Shown piece by piece: positions 10,075 to 18,492 of a DNA stretch of 64,000 nucleotides (positions are counted from its first letter, which is position 1; the number at the start of each line of letters is the position of its first letter). The DNA is from Bradyrhizobium japonicum USDA 6 (GTDB lineage Bacteria > Pseudomonadota > Alphaproteobacteria > Rhizobiales > Xanthobacteraceae): NCBI RefSeq assembly GCF_000284375.1, contig NC_017249.1, positions 1 through 64,000 of the forward strand, in the 5' to 3' direction. The position numbers and the translations under genes are program-made. The notes under the pieces were generated by a model. The model was not told the DNA's origin and ran no database searches. It saw only the letters and a list, made by a program, of their open reading frames with translations.

Positions 10075-10323
10075 TCACCTCGTCTCGTATTGAGCGGTTC
10101 TCGTAAGTTTCTTGGTCAAAACACATGCTAAGTGCGAAACCTCCATTGCCAACGTCGTGTCCGCGGTCACCGGCAGAGAGAGCTTTCGTCTGCGAGACTC
10201 ATATGCGTAGTACAGCGGCTTTCCAATTATCGCATGTTGTCCGCGCTCCTTGATGTTCTTGTCTCGGCGCATCATCGCCGCGATTCGCGATTGTCGGATC
10301 AAGGCAACGGGACTGGATACCAC
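10075..10323 (-). CDS. Possible hypothetical protein or remnant, 82 aa
   Basis: The product (AALIRQSR-like start, IAAMMRRDKNIKERGQHA, TLAMEVSHLACVLTKKL) has plausible protein composition, basic with an amphipathic C-terminus. No clear ribosome-binding site and no recognised family. It follows another weak minus-strand frame at 10342-10695 and the two could be pieces of one decayed gene. Confidence 0.25.
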   Translation of the reverse strand: MVSSPVALIRQSRIAAMMRRDKNIKERGQHAIIGKPLYYAYESRRRKLSLPVTADTTLAMEVSHLACVLTKKLTRTAQYETR

Positions 10324-10341
10324 GACGCTGCCGCCGTCGAC

Positions 10342-10695
10342 CTACTGAACAACGCAACTTGGGATCGCGCGAGAGCTTTCGTGCATTGATTGATCGTCAG
10401 GCGTGTCGATCGCTCGCACAACGGCGTTAGCTCTATCGAGCGAAAACGTTGCTGTCGTGCCCTCGTCGTACTTGACGCCCAGGTCAGTTGTATCCGCCGC
10501 GATCCTTGCCATAGTGGGAAAGACAGCAGGCTGACGTAGTTGCGTGAGTAACTCTCGTAAAAGAGGTTTTTGGCCACAAGCGTTGATGGCTTCGTAGGAC
10601 TTGTTCCAACTCACTCCCTGATCGGAACGGTTTGGAAGATTTCTTGGCGCTGGTATGCTTGCCACACCAGGTCCGAGATCCACGTGGTGAGTCAT
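10342..10695 (-). CDS. Possible hypothetical protein, 117 aa
   Basis: Start taken at ATG 10695 (MTHHVDLGPGVASIPAP). The sequence has mixed composition (LLRELLTQLRQPAVFPTMAR, YDEGTTATFSLDRANAVVR) that looks protein-like, without membrane segments or a known motif. No partner gene. It lies just outside the left end of the IS21 element and may be a fragment of the gene that element entered. Confidence 0.3.
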   Translation of the reverse strand: MTHHVDLGPGVASIPAPRNLPNRSDQGVSWNKSYEAINACGQKPLLRELLTQLRQPAVFPTMARIAADTTDLGVKYDEGTTATFSLDRANAVVRAIDTPDDQSMHESSRAIPSCVVQ

Positions 10696-10929
10696 GTTGT
10701 TTCGTTCTGTCTTGGAAAACTGTAGTCGTCGGGGCAGCATATCAGAAGGCAATGTAGCGAAGACCTCCCCAGAATAGGTAGGGATCTATCCGCCCTTGAT
10801 GCTGAGTTGGCCCGGGTTCAACCTTGAGCATAGTCTGTCGAACGCCATCCGGAACTGCCCCTTTTCGTCATGAAGAACTGCCCCCACCATCGGACGTTTG
10901 ATGGTCGCTTCCGCCGGTGACGGGACGGA

Positions 10930-11090
10930 GGGAGGCGGAGCCGACCGGACGGCCGTCACCGGCGGTCGGCGGTTTGATGAAGCCACTCTTGGCGCGGAGT
11001 CGGTAGCTGTCGCCGCGGATCGTCAGCACGTGGCGGTGGTGCAGGAGCCGGTCGAGGATCGCGGCAAGAAGACGCGCCTCCAGTAGACGA
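10930..11090 (-). pseudogene. istB: istB C-terminal fragment
   Basis: The minus frame reads LLEARLLAAILDRLLHHRHV and TIRGDSYRLRAKSGF, the end of the IstB helper ATPase of IS21 elements (winged C-terminus with the GDSYRLR motif). The Walker regions are absent. The matching N-terminal part lies at 13130-13423, two kilobases away, with a recombinase gene between, and roughly 100 residues of IstB are missing. Confidence 0.7.
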
Positions 11091-11109
11091 TCCACCGGAA
11101 GCGGCGGAT

Positions 11110-13111
11110 CTGCTTTGAGGCCGTCGTCTACGTTCGCCAGTCGACGGCAGACCAGGTCATCAACAACCGCGAGAGCGAGCGCCGCTAGTACGGCTTGGCC
11201 GACCTTGCCCGGCAGCTGGGCTGGAGCGAGGTGGCCGCAATCGACGACGAACTCGGTCGCTCTGGTGGCGGCACCGCGCGTCCCGGTTTCGAGAAGCTGC
11301 TCGCCGCCATTTGCGAAGGGCAAGTTGGCGCTGTGGTCTCGAGTGAGGCCTCTCGGCTGGCGCGCAACGGCAGGATTGGCATACGCTCCTGGAGTTCTAC
11401 GGGCTCGTTGGAACACTGATCGTCGATGAGGATGGCGTCGACGATCCTCGCCATCCCAACGATCGCCTTCTGCTGGCATGAAAGGCACGATGAGCGAGAT
11501 GGAGCTGTCTATCGTTCGGCAACGCTCGCTTGAAGCCTTGGAGCAGAAGGCACGCAGGGGTGAGCTCTTCCTCAACGTCGCCATCGGCTATCTCAAGGTC
11601 TCCAACGATCGGATCGACAAGGACCCTGATCGGCGCATTCAGGAGGCGCTCGCACTCGTGTTCACCAAGTTTGCCGAGATGCAGACACCGCGCCAGGTCC
11701 ACCTCTGCTTACGGCAGGAGCGAATCACTTTGCCCGGGGGGCGGCCATGGCCCCGAGGGCCGCCACGTCGAATGGAAGTTACCAGTGTACAATACGATCT
11801 ACCACATCCTGACCAATCCCGCCTATGCTGGCGCCTATGTCTTCGGGCGCTCGGGCAGTCGGGTGACGATCGAGGCCGGCCGCAAGAGGATCGTGCGGGG
11901 CTTCCGGCGCGAGCGCAACGACTGGGAGGTTTTGATCAAGGACCACCATGAGGGCTACATTACGTGGGCGGAGTTCGAGAAGAATCAGGGCCTGATCACC
12001 GACAACGCCAACGGAAAACGCTTCATGAGTCGAGGCTCGGTTCGCAGCGGCGAAGGCCGGCTCGCGGGTTCTTCGTTGCGGCCACTGCGGCCGCAAACTT
12101 CACGTTACCTACAGCGGTACGCACAGTACTGTCGGGCGGTATCATTGCCGCGGTAGCCAGATCAACCATGGTGGAGACCCGTGCATCTCATTAGGCGGTC
12201 TGCGCGCGGATCGCGCGATCAGCGCGGAGGTCATCGCGCGGCTGCAGCCGCTGGGTATACAGGCAGCGCTGGCGGCCATGGAAGCGCGCGGCTGTGAACA
12301 CGCCGACAAGCTGCGTCAGCTCGAGTTGACTCTGGAGCAGGCACGCTACGAGGCAACTCGCGCTCCTCGGCGATACGAGGCTGTCGATTCGGACAATCGC
12401 CTTGTTGCCGGCGAGCTGGAGCGGCGCTGGAACGAACGCCTGGTCGCTGTCCGCGAGCTTGAGGGCAAGCGCGACACGTTGTTGGCTACGCCGGAGATGA
12501 CGTTGAGCGACATCGATCGCGATCGGTTACTTGCGCTTGATTCCGAACTCAAGAGAGCTTGGGAAAGTCCGGGTGCAACAGCTGCGACGCGCAACAGGAT
12601 CATCCGAAGCTTCATCAATGAGATCGTTGTGCGCATGCGCGACGAGGTGCTGGACTTGATTGTCCACTGGCATGGCGGCGATCACACGGCATTGCAGGTG
12701 AGGAGGAACCGCACCGGCGAGCACCGCGGCGGATGTGGTCGATCTCGTTCGTGTCCTCGCGCGTCAGATGCCCGACAGCATCATCGCCGCGGTTCTCAAC
12801 CGCGCCAGTAGGTCGACAGGGCGTGGCAACAGTTGGGCCCGCGTCCGCGTCCGCGTTCGCAGTCTGCGCAACCAACACGCCATCGCGGCCTACCGAGAGG
12901 ACGAGCGCGCCCAGCTGCGTTGAAAGTCAGTCCTTCGACGGCTCGCCGTCTGATCGAAGAACAGAGCTTGCCTGCGCAGCAGCTGTGCAAAGGCGCACCG
13001 TGGATGGTCAAAGCGGTTGATCTGGAACATCCCCAAGTCAAGGGCGCGGCGGTTCCGGCGGCCATCGTCTGGCGATCCGGGTCAAAAAGAAACTCAACTC
13101 CAAGGGGGTAG
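11110..13111 (+). pseudogene. Large serine recombinase family gene, several lesions
   Basis: Recognisable in order: VYVRQSTADQVINNRESERR (resolvase catalytic domain with the active Ser), LGRSGGGTARPGFEKLL, VSSEASRLARNGR, then EMELSIVRQRSLEALEQKAR, the recombinase domain (IYHILTNPAYAGAYVFGR), a coiled-coil-like part (KLRQLELTLEQARYEATR) and a C-terminal HTH (SPSTARRLIEEQSLPAQQL). Lesions: an in-frame TAG at 11186-11188 replaces the expected Gln in RRQYGLA; frames change near 11372, 11477 and 11740, the first two fitting loss of one G; the zinc-ribbon part near 12080 is also out of frame. It lies where the middle of istB should be. Confidence 0.75.
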
Positions 13112-13129
13112 CGAGGTGGGCAGCATGAA

Positions 13130-13423
13130 CCTGACTCGAGCGCGCGAGCAGCAGCACGTTCTCGCCGTTGGCGATCCAACGTGACGGCGGCCAGGTCGCG
13201 GATCTGCTTCGGTCGATCGACGGCTGCGTCTATGATCCTTGCGCACGACCTCGCGCTCGCACAGTAGGATCAGCGTCTCACGCGCCGACAGGTTCACGCG
13301 CGCCGTCTCGTCGGGCAGGTTGTCGAGCTGGTCGCGGATGCCGGAGAGCTGCGAGCGCGCCAGCATGGCCCCCAGCCAATCGATTGGTGCTTCGGTGACC
13401 TTCTTTGTACGCACCATCAGAAG
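13130..13423 (-). pseudogene. istB: istB N-terminal fragment
   Basis: Begins at ATG 13423 (VRTKKVTEAPIDWLGAML) and reads LLCEREVVRKDHRR before the frame slips; WIANGENVLLL is visible in another frame near 13155, just before where the Walker A motif should be. Homology then stops. IstB is the ATPase partner of the IS21 transposase; this piece is not functional. Confidence 0.65.
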
Positions 13424-14600
13424 CTCCCTCCGATCGTAGCTTCGTATTCGGCAAGAGGACGTAACAACGAGGGCAGTGGTGAAGGCGCCGGCACTGTCGG
13501 TGTCGCGGTTGCTGGTTGGCAGACCGCGCCATCGCGACAGGCAACCCCGTCGAGGTGGGCGAACTCGACGATCCGCAGCCGGCGATCCTCCGATTGCCTG
13601 TGACCGCAACCTCGCGCATGCCATGGTGGATGCGCACCTCGCCAGCCGCGACCGTCACCGCCACGCGCTCGCTGATCAGCCGCCAGGGTACCGTAGTTGT
13701 TCGTATCGATCTCGACAGCACAATCGTTGCCGACGACGCGGGCCAGTTCGCGCGGCGATCCGAGCGACGCCGAGCGGCTTCGACCGGTGTACCTCGTCAC
13801 ACGCAAAGCGAGTGATCGGCGCCACGCCCGTCGTGCCGTGGATACGTACGTTCGCCACCCCGCCCTCCCACTCGGCGAGATGCGTCTCGAATGCCTCCCA
13901 GCTCGCGAAGGAATGCCCCGCGATCACGCTCTTCTTCACGTAGCGGACGCCATTCTCCGTCTTGCCCTTTGTGCGCGCCCGATACGGTGCGCAGGCGCGA
14001 GGACGGAAGCCCCAATGCTTCGCGAACGTGATGAGCTTGTCGTCAAACTGAACCGACCGGCTCACCTGTCGTGGCGCACCACGAGCGCGCGTGGATTGTC
14101 CTTCAGCACTTCCTCCGGCAAGGTCGTGAATGCGCTCTCGAGCCCAGCGAACCAGTGCTCTTGCTTTTCGGCGCGGGTCGCCACGAACACAAATGCTTTG
14201 ACCTTCGCCCCGCCGATATCGACCAGACGCTCGCCGAAGTCGATCTGTAGCTGCCGCCCCGGGGGCGTCTCGAACCGGGTCGTCGCCAGAGCTTCGGCCT
14301 TCAGTGCCTGGCGGTAGGGCTGCACGGCGCGTCGCAGCGTTCGCCGGCTGACCGCCAAGCCGTTTTCGGCCAACAGGTCGTGACGGACCGCATCCGCATT
14401 GCCGCGATGTCGAATGAACCTCTCGCGCAGCCAGCCTTCAAGGCCATGACCCGCTTCGCCCGCTCAGGCGACTTGAAGGCTTCACCCACCCGCGCCACGT
14501 AGTCCTTCACCGTCTGCAGCCCAGCTGGCGCGCAATCCGCTTCAGACCTCACCCACACACCCTCAGGTGCAACATCTCCGTCACGTCATCCGGCGTATTC
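13417..14600 (-). pseudogene. istA: IS21 transposase, frameshifted
   Basis: IstA is the DDE transposase of IS21. Visible in order on the minus strand: DYVARVGEAFKSPERAKRVM (near 14500), SRRTLRRAVQPYRQALKAEA (14340), RQLQIDFGERLVDIGGAKVK with the first catalytic Asp (14230), then FAKHWGFRPRACAPYRARTK and GKTENGVRYVKKSVIAGHSF with the catalytic Glu (13950), then the C-terminal NNYG region near 13690. At least three changes of frame are needed to join them. The 3' end overlaps the istB start, as normal for IS21. Confidence 0.7.
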
Positions 14601-14734
14601 ATCACCTGCCCCTGTGAATTACTCCACGACAAGCCTTTGATTCGTTAGAGCTGGCCCCGCAAATTCGGACAGTAGCTTGAGTGGATTTTCTGCCTGACAG
14701 CGGCGAGGATTCTTGCTGCGAATCAGGAGCGAAG

Positions 14735-15040
14735 ATGACGAAGAAGAGCCGCCGGACGCATTCTCCGGCATTCAAGGCGAAGGTTGCTTTGGCTGCGGTC
14801 AAAGGAGACAAGACACTGGCGGAGCTGGCGCAACTGTTTGATGTTCATCCGAACCAGATCACGATCTGGAAAAACCAGCTCCTGGAAGGCGCCGCCGGCG
14901 TGTTTGGGCATGACAAGACATCGGCCGAGACGCCGGTCGATTTGAAGGCGTTGCATGCCAAGATCGGCGAGCTGGCGTTGGAAAACGATTTTTTGTCCGG
15001 CGCGCTCACCAAGGCGGGCCTGCTGAGCGCAAAGCGATGA
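14735..15040 (+). CDS. IS3-family transposase OrfA, 101 aa
   Basis: DNA-binding part of the IS3 transposase. Start ATG 14735 follows AGGAG. The HTH reads SPAFKAKVALAAVKGDKTLA then LAQLFDVHPNQITIWKNQLL, and a leucine-zipper-like C-terminus follows (HAKIGELALENDFLSGAL). The stop overlaps the start of orfB in ATGA. In this family a programmed -1 shift normally fuses OrfA and OrfB; here simple translational coupling is also possible. Intact. Confidence 0.9.
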   Translation: MTKKSRRTHSPAFKAKVALAAVKGDKTLAELAQLFDVHPNQITIWKNQLLEGAAGVFGHDKTSAETPVDLKALHAKIGELALENDFLSGALTKAGLLSAKR

Positions 15041-15864
15041 TCGACCGCGGTCATGATCTTTCTATCGTGCGCCAGGCGAAGGTCCTGAAGCTGGCTCGCA
15101 GCACGGTCTACTATGAACCTCGGCCAGTTTCGGCCGAGGACCTTGCCTTGATGCGTCGGCTCGATGAGCTGCATCTCGATTATCCCTTCGCGGGAGCGCG
15201 TATGCTGCGATCGTTGCTGCGGCGGGAGGGGGTATACGCCGGTCGCCGCCACATCGCGACGCTGATGAAGCGCATGGGGATCGAGGCGGTCTATCGTCGC
15301 CCGAACACGAGCAAGCCGGCTCCGGGTCACAAGATCTACCCGTACCTGTTGCGCGGATTGAAGATCGAGCGGCCCGACCATGCGTGGGCAATGGACATCA
15401 CCTACATTCCGATGCGGCGTGGCTTCGTCTATCTCGCGGCGGTCGTCGATGTGTTCAGCCGACGGGTCCTGGCCCATCGCGTCTCGATCACAATGGAGGC
15501 GGCCTTCTGCGTCCAAGCGGTCCAGGAGGCGTTGGCGAAGCACGGCAGGCCCGAGATTTTCAACACGGATCAGGGCAGCCAGTTCACCAGCCTCGAGTTC
15601 ACCGATGTGCTGCTGGACGCGAAGATCGCCATCAGCATGGACGGCAAGGGCGCCTGGCGCGACAACGTGTTTGTCGAGCGGCTCTGGCGCACGGTCAAAT
15701 ACGAAGAAGTTTATCTCCGCGCCTACGACAGCGTGTCCGAGGCGCGAGCGTCAATTGCCAAGTATCTGGCCTTCTACAATCAGGGACGCCCTCACTCGAG
15801 CCTTGACGGGCGCACGCCCGACGAGGCTTACTTCGGCACGCAAGCTATGGTGATGGCCGCATGA
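15037..15864 (+). CDS. IS3-family transposase OrfB, 275 aa
   Basis: Catalytic DDE integrase part of the IS3 transposase. The triad is intact: D120 in AWAMDITYI, D178 in FNTDQGSQF and E214 in NVFVERLWRTVKYEEVY, with the DD(35)E spacing of the family. The N-terminal HTH_21 part (LDYPFAGARMLRSLLRREG) is also present. No frameshift or stop is seen, so the element could be active. Confidence 0.93.
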   Translation: MIDRGHDLSIVRQAKVLKLARSTVYYEPRPVSAEDLALMRRLDELHLDYPFAGARMLRSLLRREGVYAGRRHIATLMKRMGIEAVYRRPNTSKPAPGHKIYPYLLRGLKIERPDHAWAMDITYIPMRRGFVYLAAVVDVFSRRVLAHRVSITMEAAFCVQAVQEALAKHGRPEIFNTDQGSQFTSLEFTDVLLDAKIAISMDGKGAWRDNVFVERLWRTVKYEEVYLRAYDSVSEARASIAKYLAFYNQGRPHSSLDGRTPDEAYFGTQAMVMAA

Positions 15865-16102
15865 CCGTCGCCGACGATTTTGTCGTCGCTCTGGTCGGGC
15901 TACGCCCTCCCGACGCAACGACAAAATCGTAAAGCCCCGCGTTCAGCATAACCCGGCAGGAATCCACTTAAATCCAGCGGGGCGCTGTCCAAACAACCGG
16001 GGCCAGCTCTGTTCCTCGTTCATTCGCTCTCTCCTCGGCTATCCAAGGAGGGGGCAATTCCTCGTGACGTCGAGGGGGCAGTTTTCGATGGCGCGCGCGA
16101 CA

Positions 16103-17134
16103 GCGAGCCGACTTTGTTGTATCAGTCTGGCTCTGCCCTTTGGCAGAGCCAGAAAGCCAAACAAGCTCGGCCGAAGCTGTCTCGATGGGAGAACTCCAGC
16201 CATCTTGGGACGTCAAACAGCACGCGCCATGTTCGATGCGGAGCGCGTTTTCGTACGATCGCTGTCGCTACTGTCGATCAGGTTGGCAGCAGCCATGTGC
16301 ACTCCACGACAACATACTCCGGAATGCTGTCCAGCGAGGACTTGCCGACGGCCCGAATTTGACGCGTCTGAATGCCAACGGGCGATCGAAGCGATTACCC
16401 CTTCTGGGAGTAAAGAGTCGGAATTCGGTGGAGGAGCTCGCCCGGACCTCAACGACGAAAAATCAATGGGGCCGCGAGACGATGCAGTCCCGCGGCCTCG
16501 CCACCGGAATTTAGTGAAAAGACAGTTTAAGTATAAAATCCCTCAGCCGGTGTTCTTTCAAGTAGAACACCGTGTTCCAACACTTGCCAATCCGGACAGC
16601 TACGGGGAAACGCGTGCAACCGCAGACCAATGCGGCCGCGAGATCGATGAAGAAGCCGGTAAAATTACGGTTCGCCTGTCCTATTCGCCTGTCATAACGG
16701 GTGCCAAGCGTCGAAAGAGTGTATCAGCGAGCAGAAGCAGCGCTCGATGCTATGCGCTGTTTGTAGTCGTCGGCGTCGTGCGTAATGGTGATCCTGCAGG
16801 TGCCGTTTGAGCGTATCATTGCTGTTGCGCTGATTGCGCGATGTTCGTGCATAACTGCCGGTTGCCGAGGCCCGCTTCAGCGTACGGCTTCCGTTCGCTT
16901 AAACCATTTCCTCGGTAAGCCAATGTAGTAGCCGCGCATGCGAAGCTCTGCCTCTCATCTATTGATGTGTTTCGCAAGCGGAACACACCACCGACACGAT
17001 TGATTATTGCCTCACGCATCTCACGCGCATCGCGTGACGGAGACTTCGCGACGACCGACCTAGTGCTGACGCCAGAGGCCGCCACGCCAGCGGCCGGATC
17101 GGTACTCGCGGCTCGTTGCTGGGAAGTCCGGCCT
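16103..17134. other. Gene-poor stretch right of IS21
   Basis: Long plus-strand frames exist here but have biased, repetitive Arg/Ser/Pro composition and no family features, so I do not call a gene. One perfect hairpin lies inside at 16548-16572. Confidence 0.4.
16548..16572. promoter_or_regulatory. Perfect inverted repeat
   Basis: CGGTGTTCT, seven-base loop, AGAACACCG. No T-run follows on either strand, so it is more like an operator or a structured-RNA stem than a terminator. No neighbouring gene start explains it. Confidence 0.35.
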
Positions 17135-18367
17135 TCAGACCGGCGTGTCGTAGGTGATGGGATAACGCTCTGGAAACGGCCCTCCTGCGTAGTCAATCTC
17201 CGCGGCGGGACGGACGCCCCGGATTTGCAGGATGCGGCGAACGATTTCCGGAACTTGGATGCGGCTGATCTGGTCGCCGAGGCAGGTGTGCATCCCGTAG
17301 CCCAGATGCATGTAGACCGACTCCGGCCGGTCGATCGCGAAGCTGGACGGCGCCGGCAGTTGCAAGCCATCGCGCATCGCCGACCGGGTCGAGATCAGCA
17401 CCGTGCTGCCGGCCTTGATTGTCGTCGCGCGCAGCGAGCCCTTGGCTATCCGGTAATCGGTCCGGCAGTGGCGCACCACGAACGGATTGATCGGGTTGAA
17501 GCGCAGCGCTTCCCAGCAATAGCGATACATCAGATGGTCGTTGTTGCTGCTGGCGACGTCGATGGCCTCCTTCAGGATCCTCGGGCGCTTGAACAACTCG
17601 TCGAGCAGCTGCACGATGGCCGCCGATGTGGTCTCAATCCCGCCGACCAGTGTGCCCATCATATTGGTAATAATGCGTTCGTCGGCGAAGCCGATCGAAT
17701 CGTCAAAATGGCTATTCAGCAGGCGGCTGAACACGTCCTCGAGCGGCGCCCCATTTTTCAGCTGCTCGCGCCGCTGCGGGAGCAGTTGTGTCAGATAGGC
17801 GCGCATCTCCTGCCCAGCGTCAATGTTGTCCTGGTGCACCTTCGGATCTTTGTCCAGGTTGTGAAACATGTCATATTGCGTCGCGCGCGACCAGCGGAAC
17901 ATCGAGGCCAGATCGGGGCCGGGAAAGCCGAAATATTCTCGGGTCAGCTGAATGGGCACCAGGCGCGACAACGTGCTGACCACCTCGATCTGGTTCTGGG
18001 TATAGATCTGCTTTTCGACAGACGCATTGGCGAGGCTGCGCACCTTCTGGCGAATTGCCGGCAGATCCTCCATGCGCATGAAGGCGCGCATGATACCCTT
18101 GTCGCGCTGGTTTATTTCGGTGCAGTCGCGGCCGAGCATGAAGGGGCCGACCGAAGGGTCCATCATTGGCGCATAGGTGACGTTGAAGATGTCGGGGCGG
18201 CTCAGCGCTTCCTGCACGTCGGGGAAGCGGGTGATGAACACCGGCCCCGCGGCGCCCAACGCCAGGTTGGGCCTGACGCGCCGGATGAATGCGAACAATG
18301 CATCCGGATGTTTGGCGATCATCCATTTCAGGAACTTCGCCGCCGGCCCCTGTTTCTGTTCCGCCAT
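17135..18367 (-). CDS. Cytochrome P450, 410 aa
   Basis: A haem-thiolate monooxygenase of unknown substrate, soluble (no membrane anchor). I-helix oxygen-binding motif GGIETT at residues 242-247; ExxR (EALR) at 286-289; haem-ligand loop LGYGMHTCLG with the proximal Cys at 362. The usual leading Phe of the haem loop is Leu. It starts 125 bases after the stop of the di-haem cytochrome c gene on the same strand, so the two probably form an operon. The pairing suggests the cytochrome acts in the same oxidative pathway, perhaps on lipids, but no redox partner ferredoxin is seen. Confidence 0.93.
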   Translation of the reverse strand: MAEQKQGPAAKFLKWMIAKHPDALFAFIRRVRPNLALGAAGPVFITRFPDVQEALSRPDIFNVTYAPMMDPSVGPFMLGRDCTEINQRDKGIMRAFMRMEDLPAIRQKVRSLANASVEKQIYTQNQIEVVSTLSRLVPIQLTREYFGFPGPDLASMFRWSRATQYDMFHNLDKDPKVHQDNIDAGQEMRAYLTQLLPQRREQLKNGAPLEDVFSRLLNSHFDDSIGFADERIITNMMGTLVGGIETTSAAIVQLLDELFKRPRILKEAIDVASSNNDHLMYRYCWEALRFNPINPFVVRHCRTDYRIAKGSLRATTIKAGSTVLISTRSAMRDGLQLPAPSSFAIDRPESVYMHLGYGMHTCLGDQISRIQVPEIVRRILQIRGVRPAAEIDYAGGPFPERYPITYDTPV

Positions 18368-18492
18368 TGCTGCCGCACCCTAACTCCGAAAAGCTTCGCC
18401 TGGTCGGTCGATCCGGGCTTCCGTCCACCTTTCCCCCTGCGGGAGCGAGATGGTCTTCGCTATTGCTCCAGTTGGAGCTGACCCAATCAATT

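Larger units (their letters stand above)
14647..16010 (+). mobile_element. IS3-family insertion sequence, apparently complete
   Basis: Imperfect inverted repeats bound the element: AGAGCTGGCCCCG at 14647-14659 and CGGGGCCAGCTCT at 15998-16010, followed inward by shared GGACAG and AGTGGATT motifs. A 3-bp direct repeat, GTT, flanks both ends (14644-14646 and 16011-16013). It holds two genes, orfA and orfB, overlapping by ATGA. It sits in the leader of the older IS21 istA gene, so it arrived later. Exact end bases are uncertain because IS3 ends usually begin TG. Confidence 0.8.
10836..16102 (-). mobile_element. IS21-family element, nested and broken
   Basis: Both ends carry matching inverted repeats. 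The left end starts TGTCG at 10836 and continues GCCATC, GGAACTGCCCC, GAACTGCCCCC; the right end read inward from 16102 gives TGTCG, GCCATC, AAACTGCCCCC, GAATTGCCCCC. The double TGCCCC motifs are typical multiple terminal repeats of IS21. Inside, on the minus strand, are istA (13417-14600) and istB, split into 13130-13423 and 10930-11090. An IS3 element occupies 14647-16010 and a serine-recombinase pseudogene 11110-13111. No clear target duplication is seen. The element cannot be active. Confidence 0.75.

Noticed and set aside
16064..16810. 248-codon plus-strand frame right of the IS21 end
   Set aside because: Composition is not protein-like, there is no family feature and it starts inside IS21 terminal repeats.
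16967..18481. Long open frame on the plus strand opposite the P450 gene
   Set aside because: It is the antisense shadow of a high-GC gene; the P450 has all family motifs and this frame has none.
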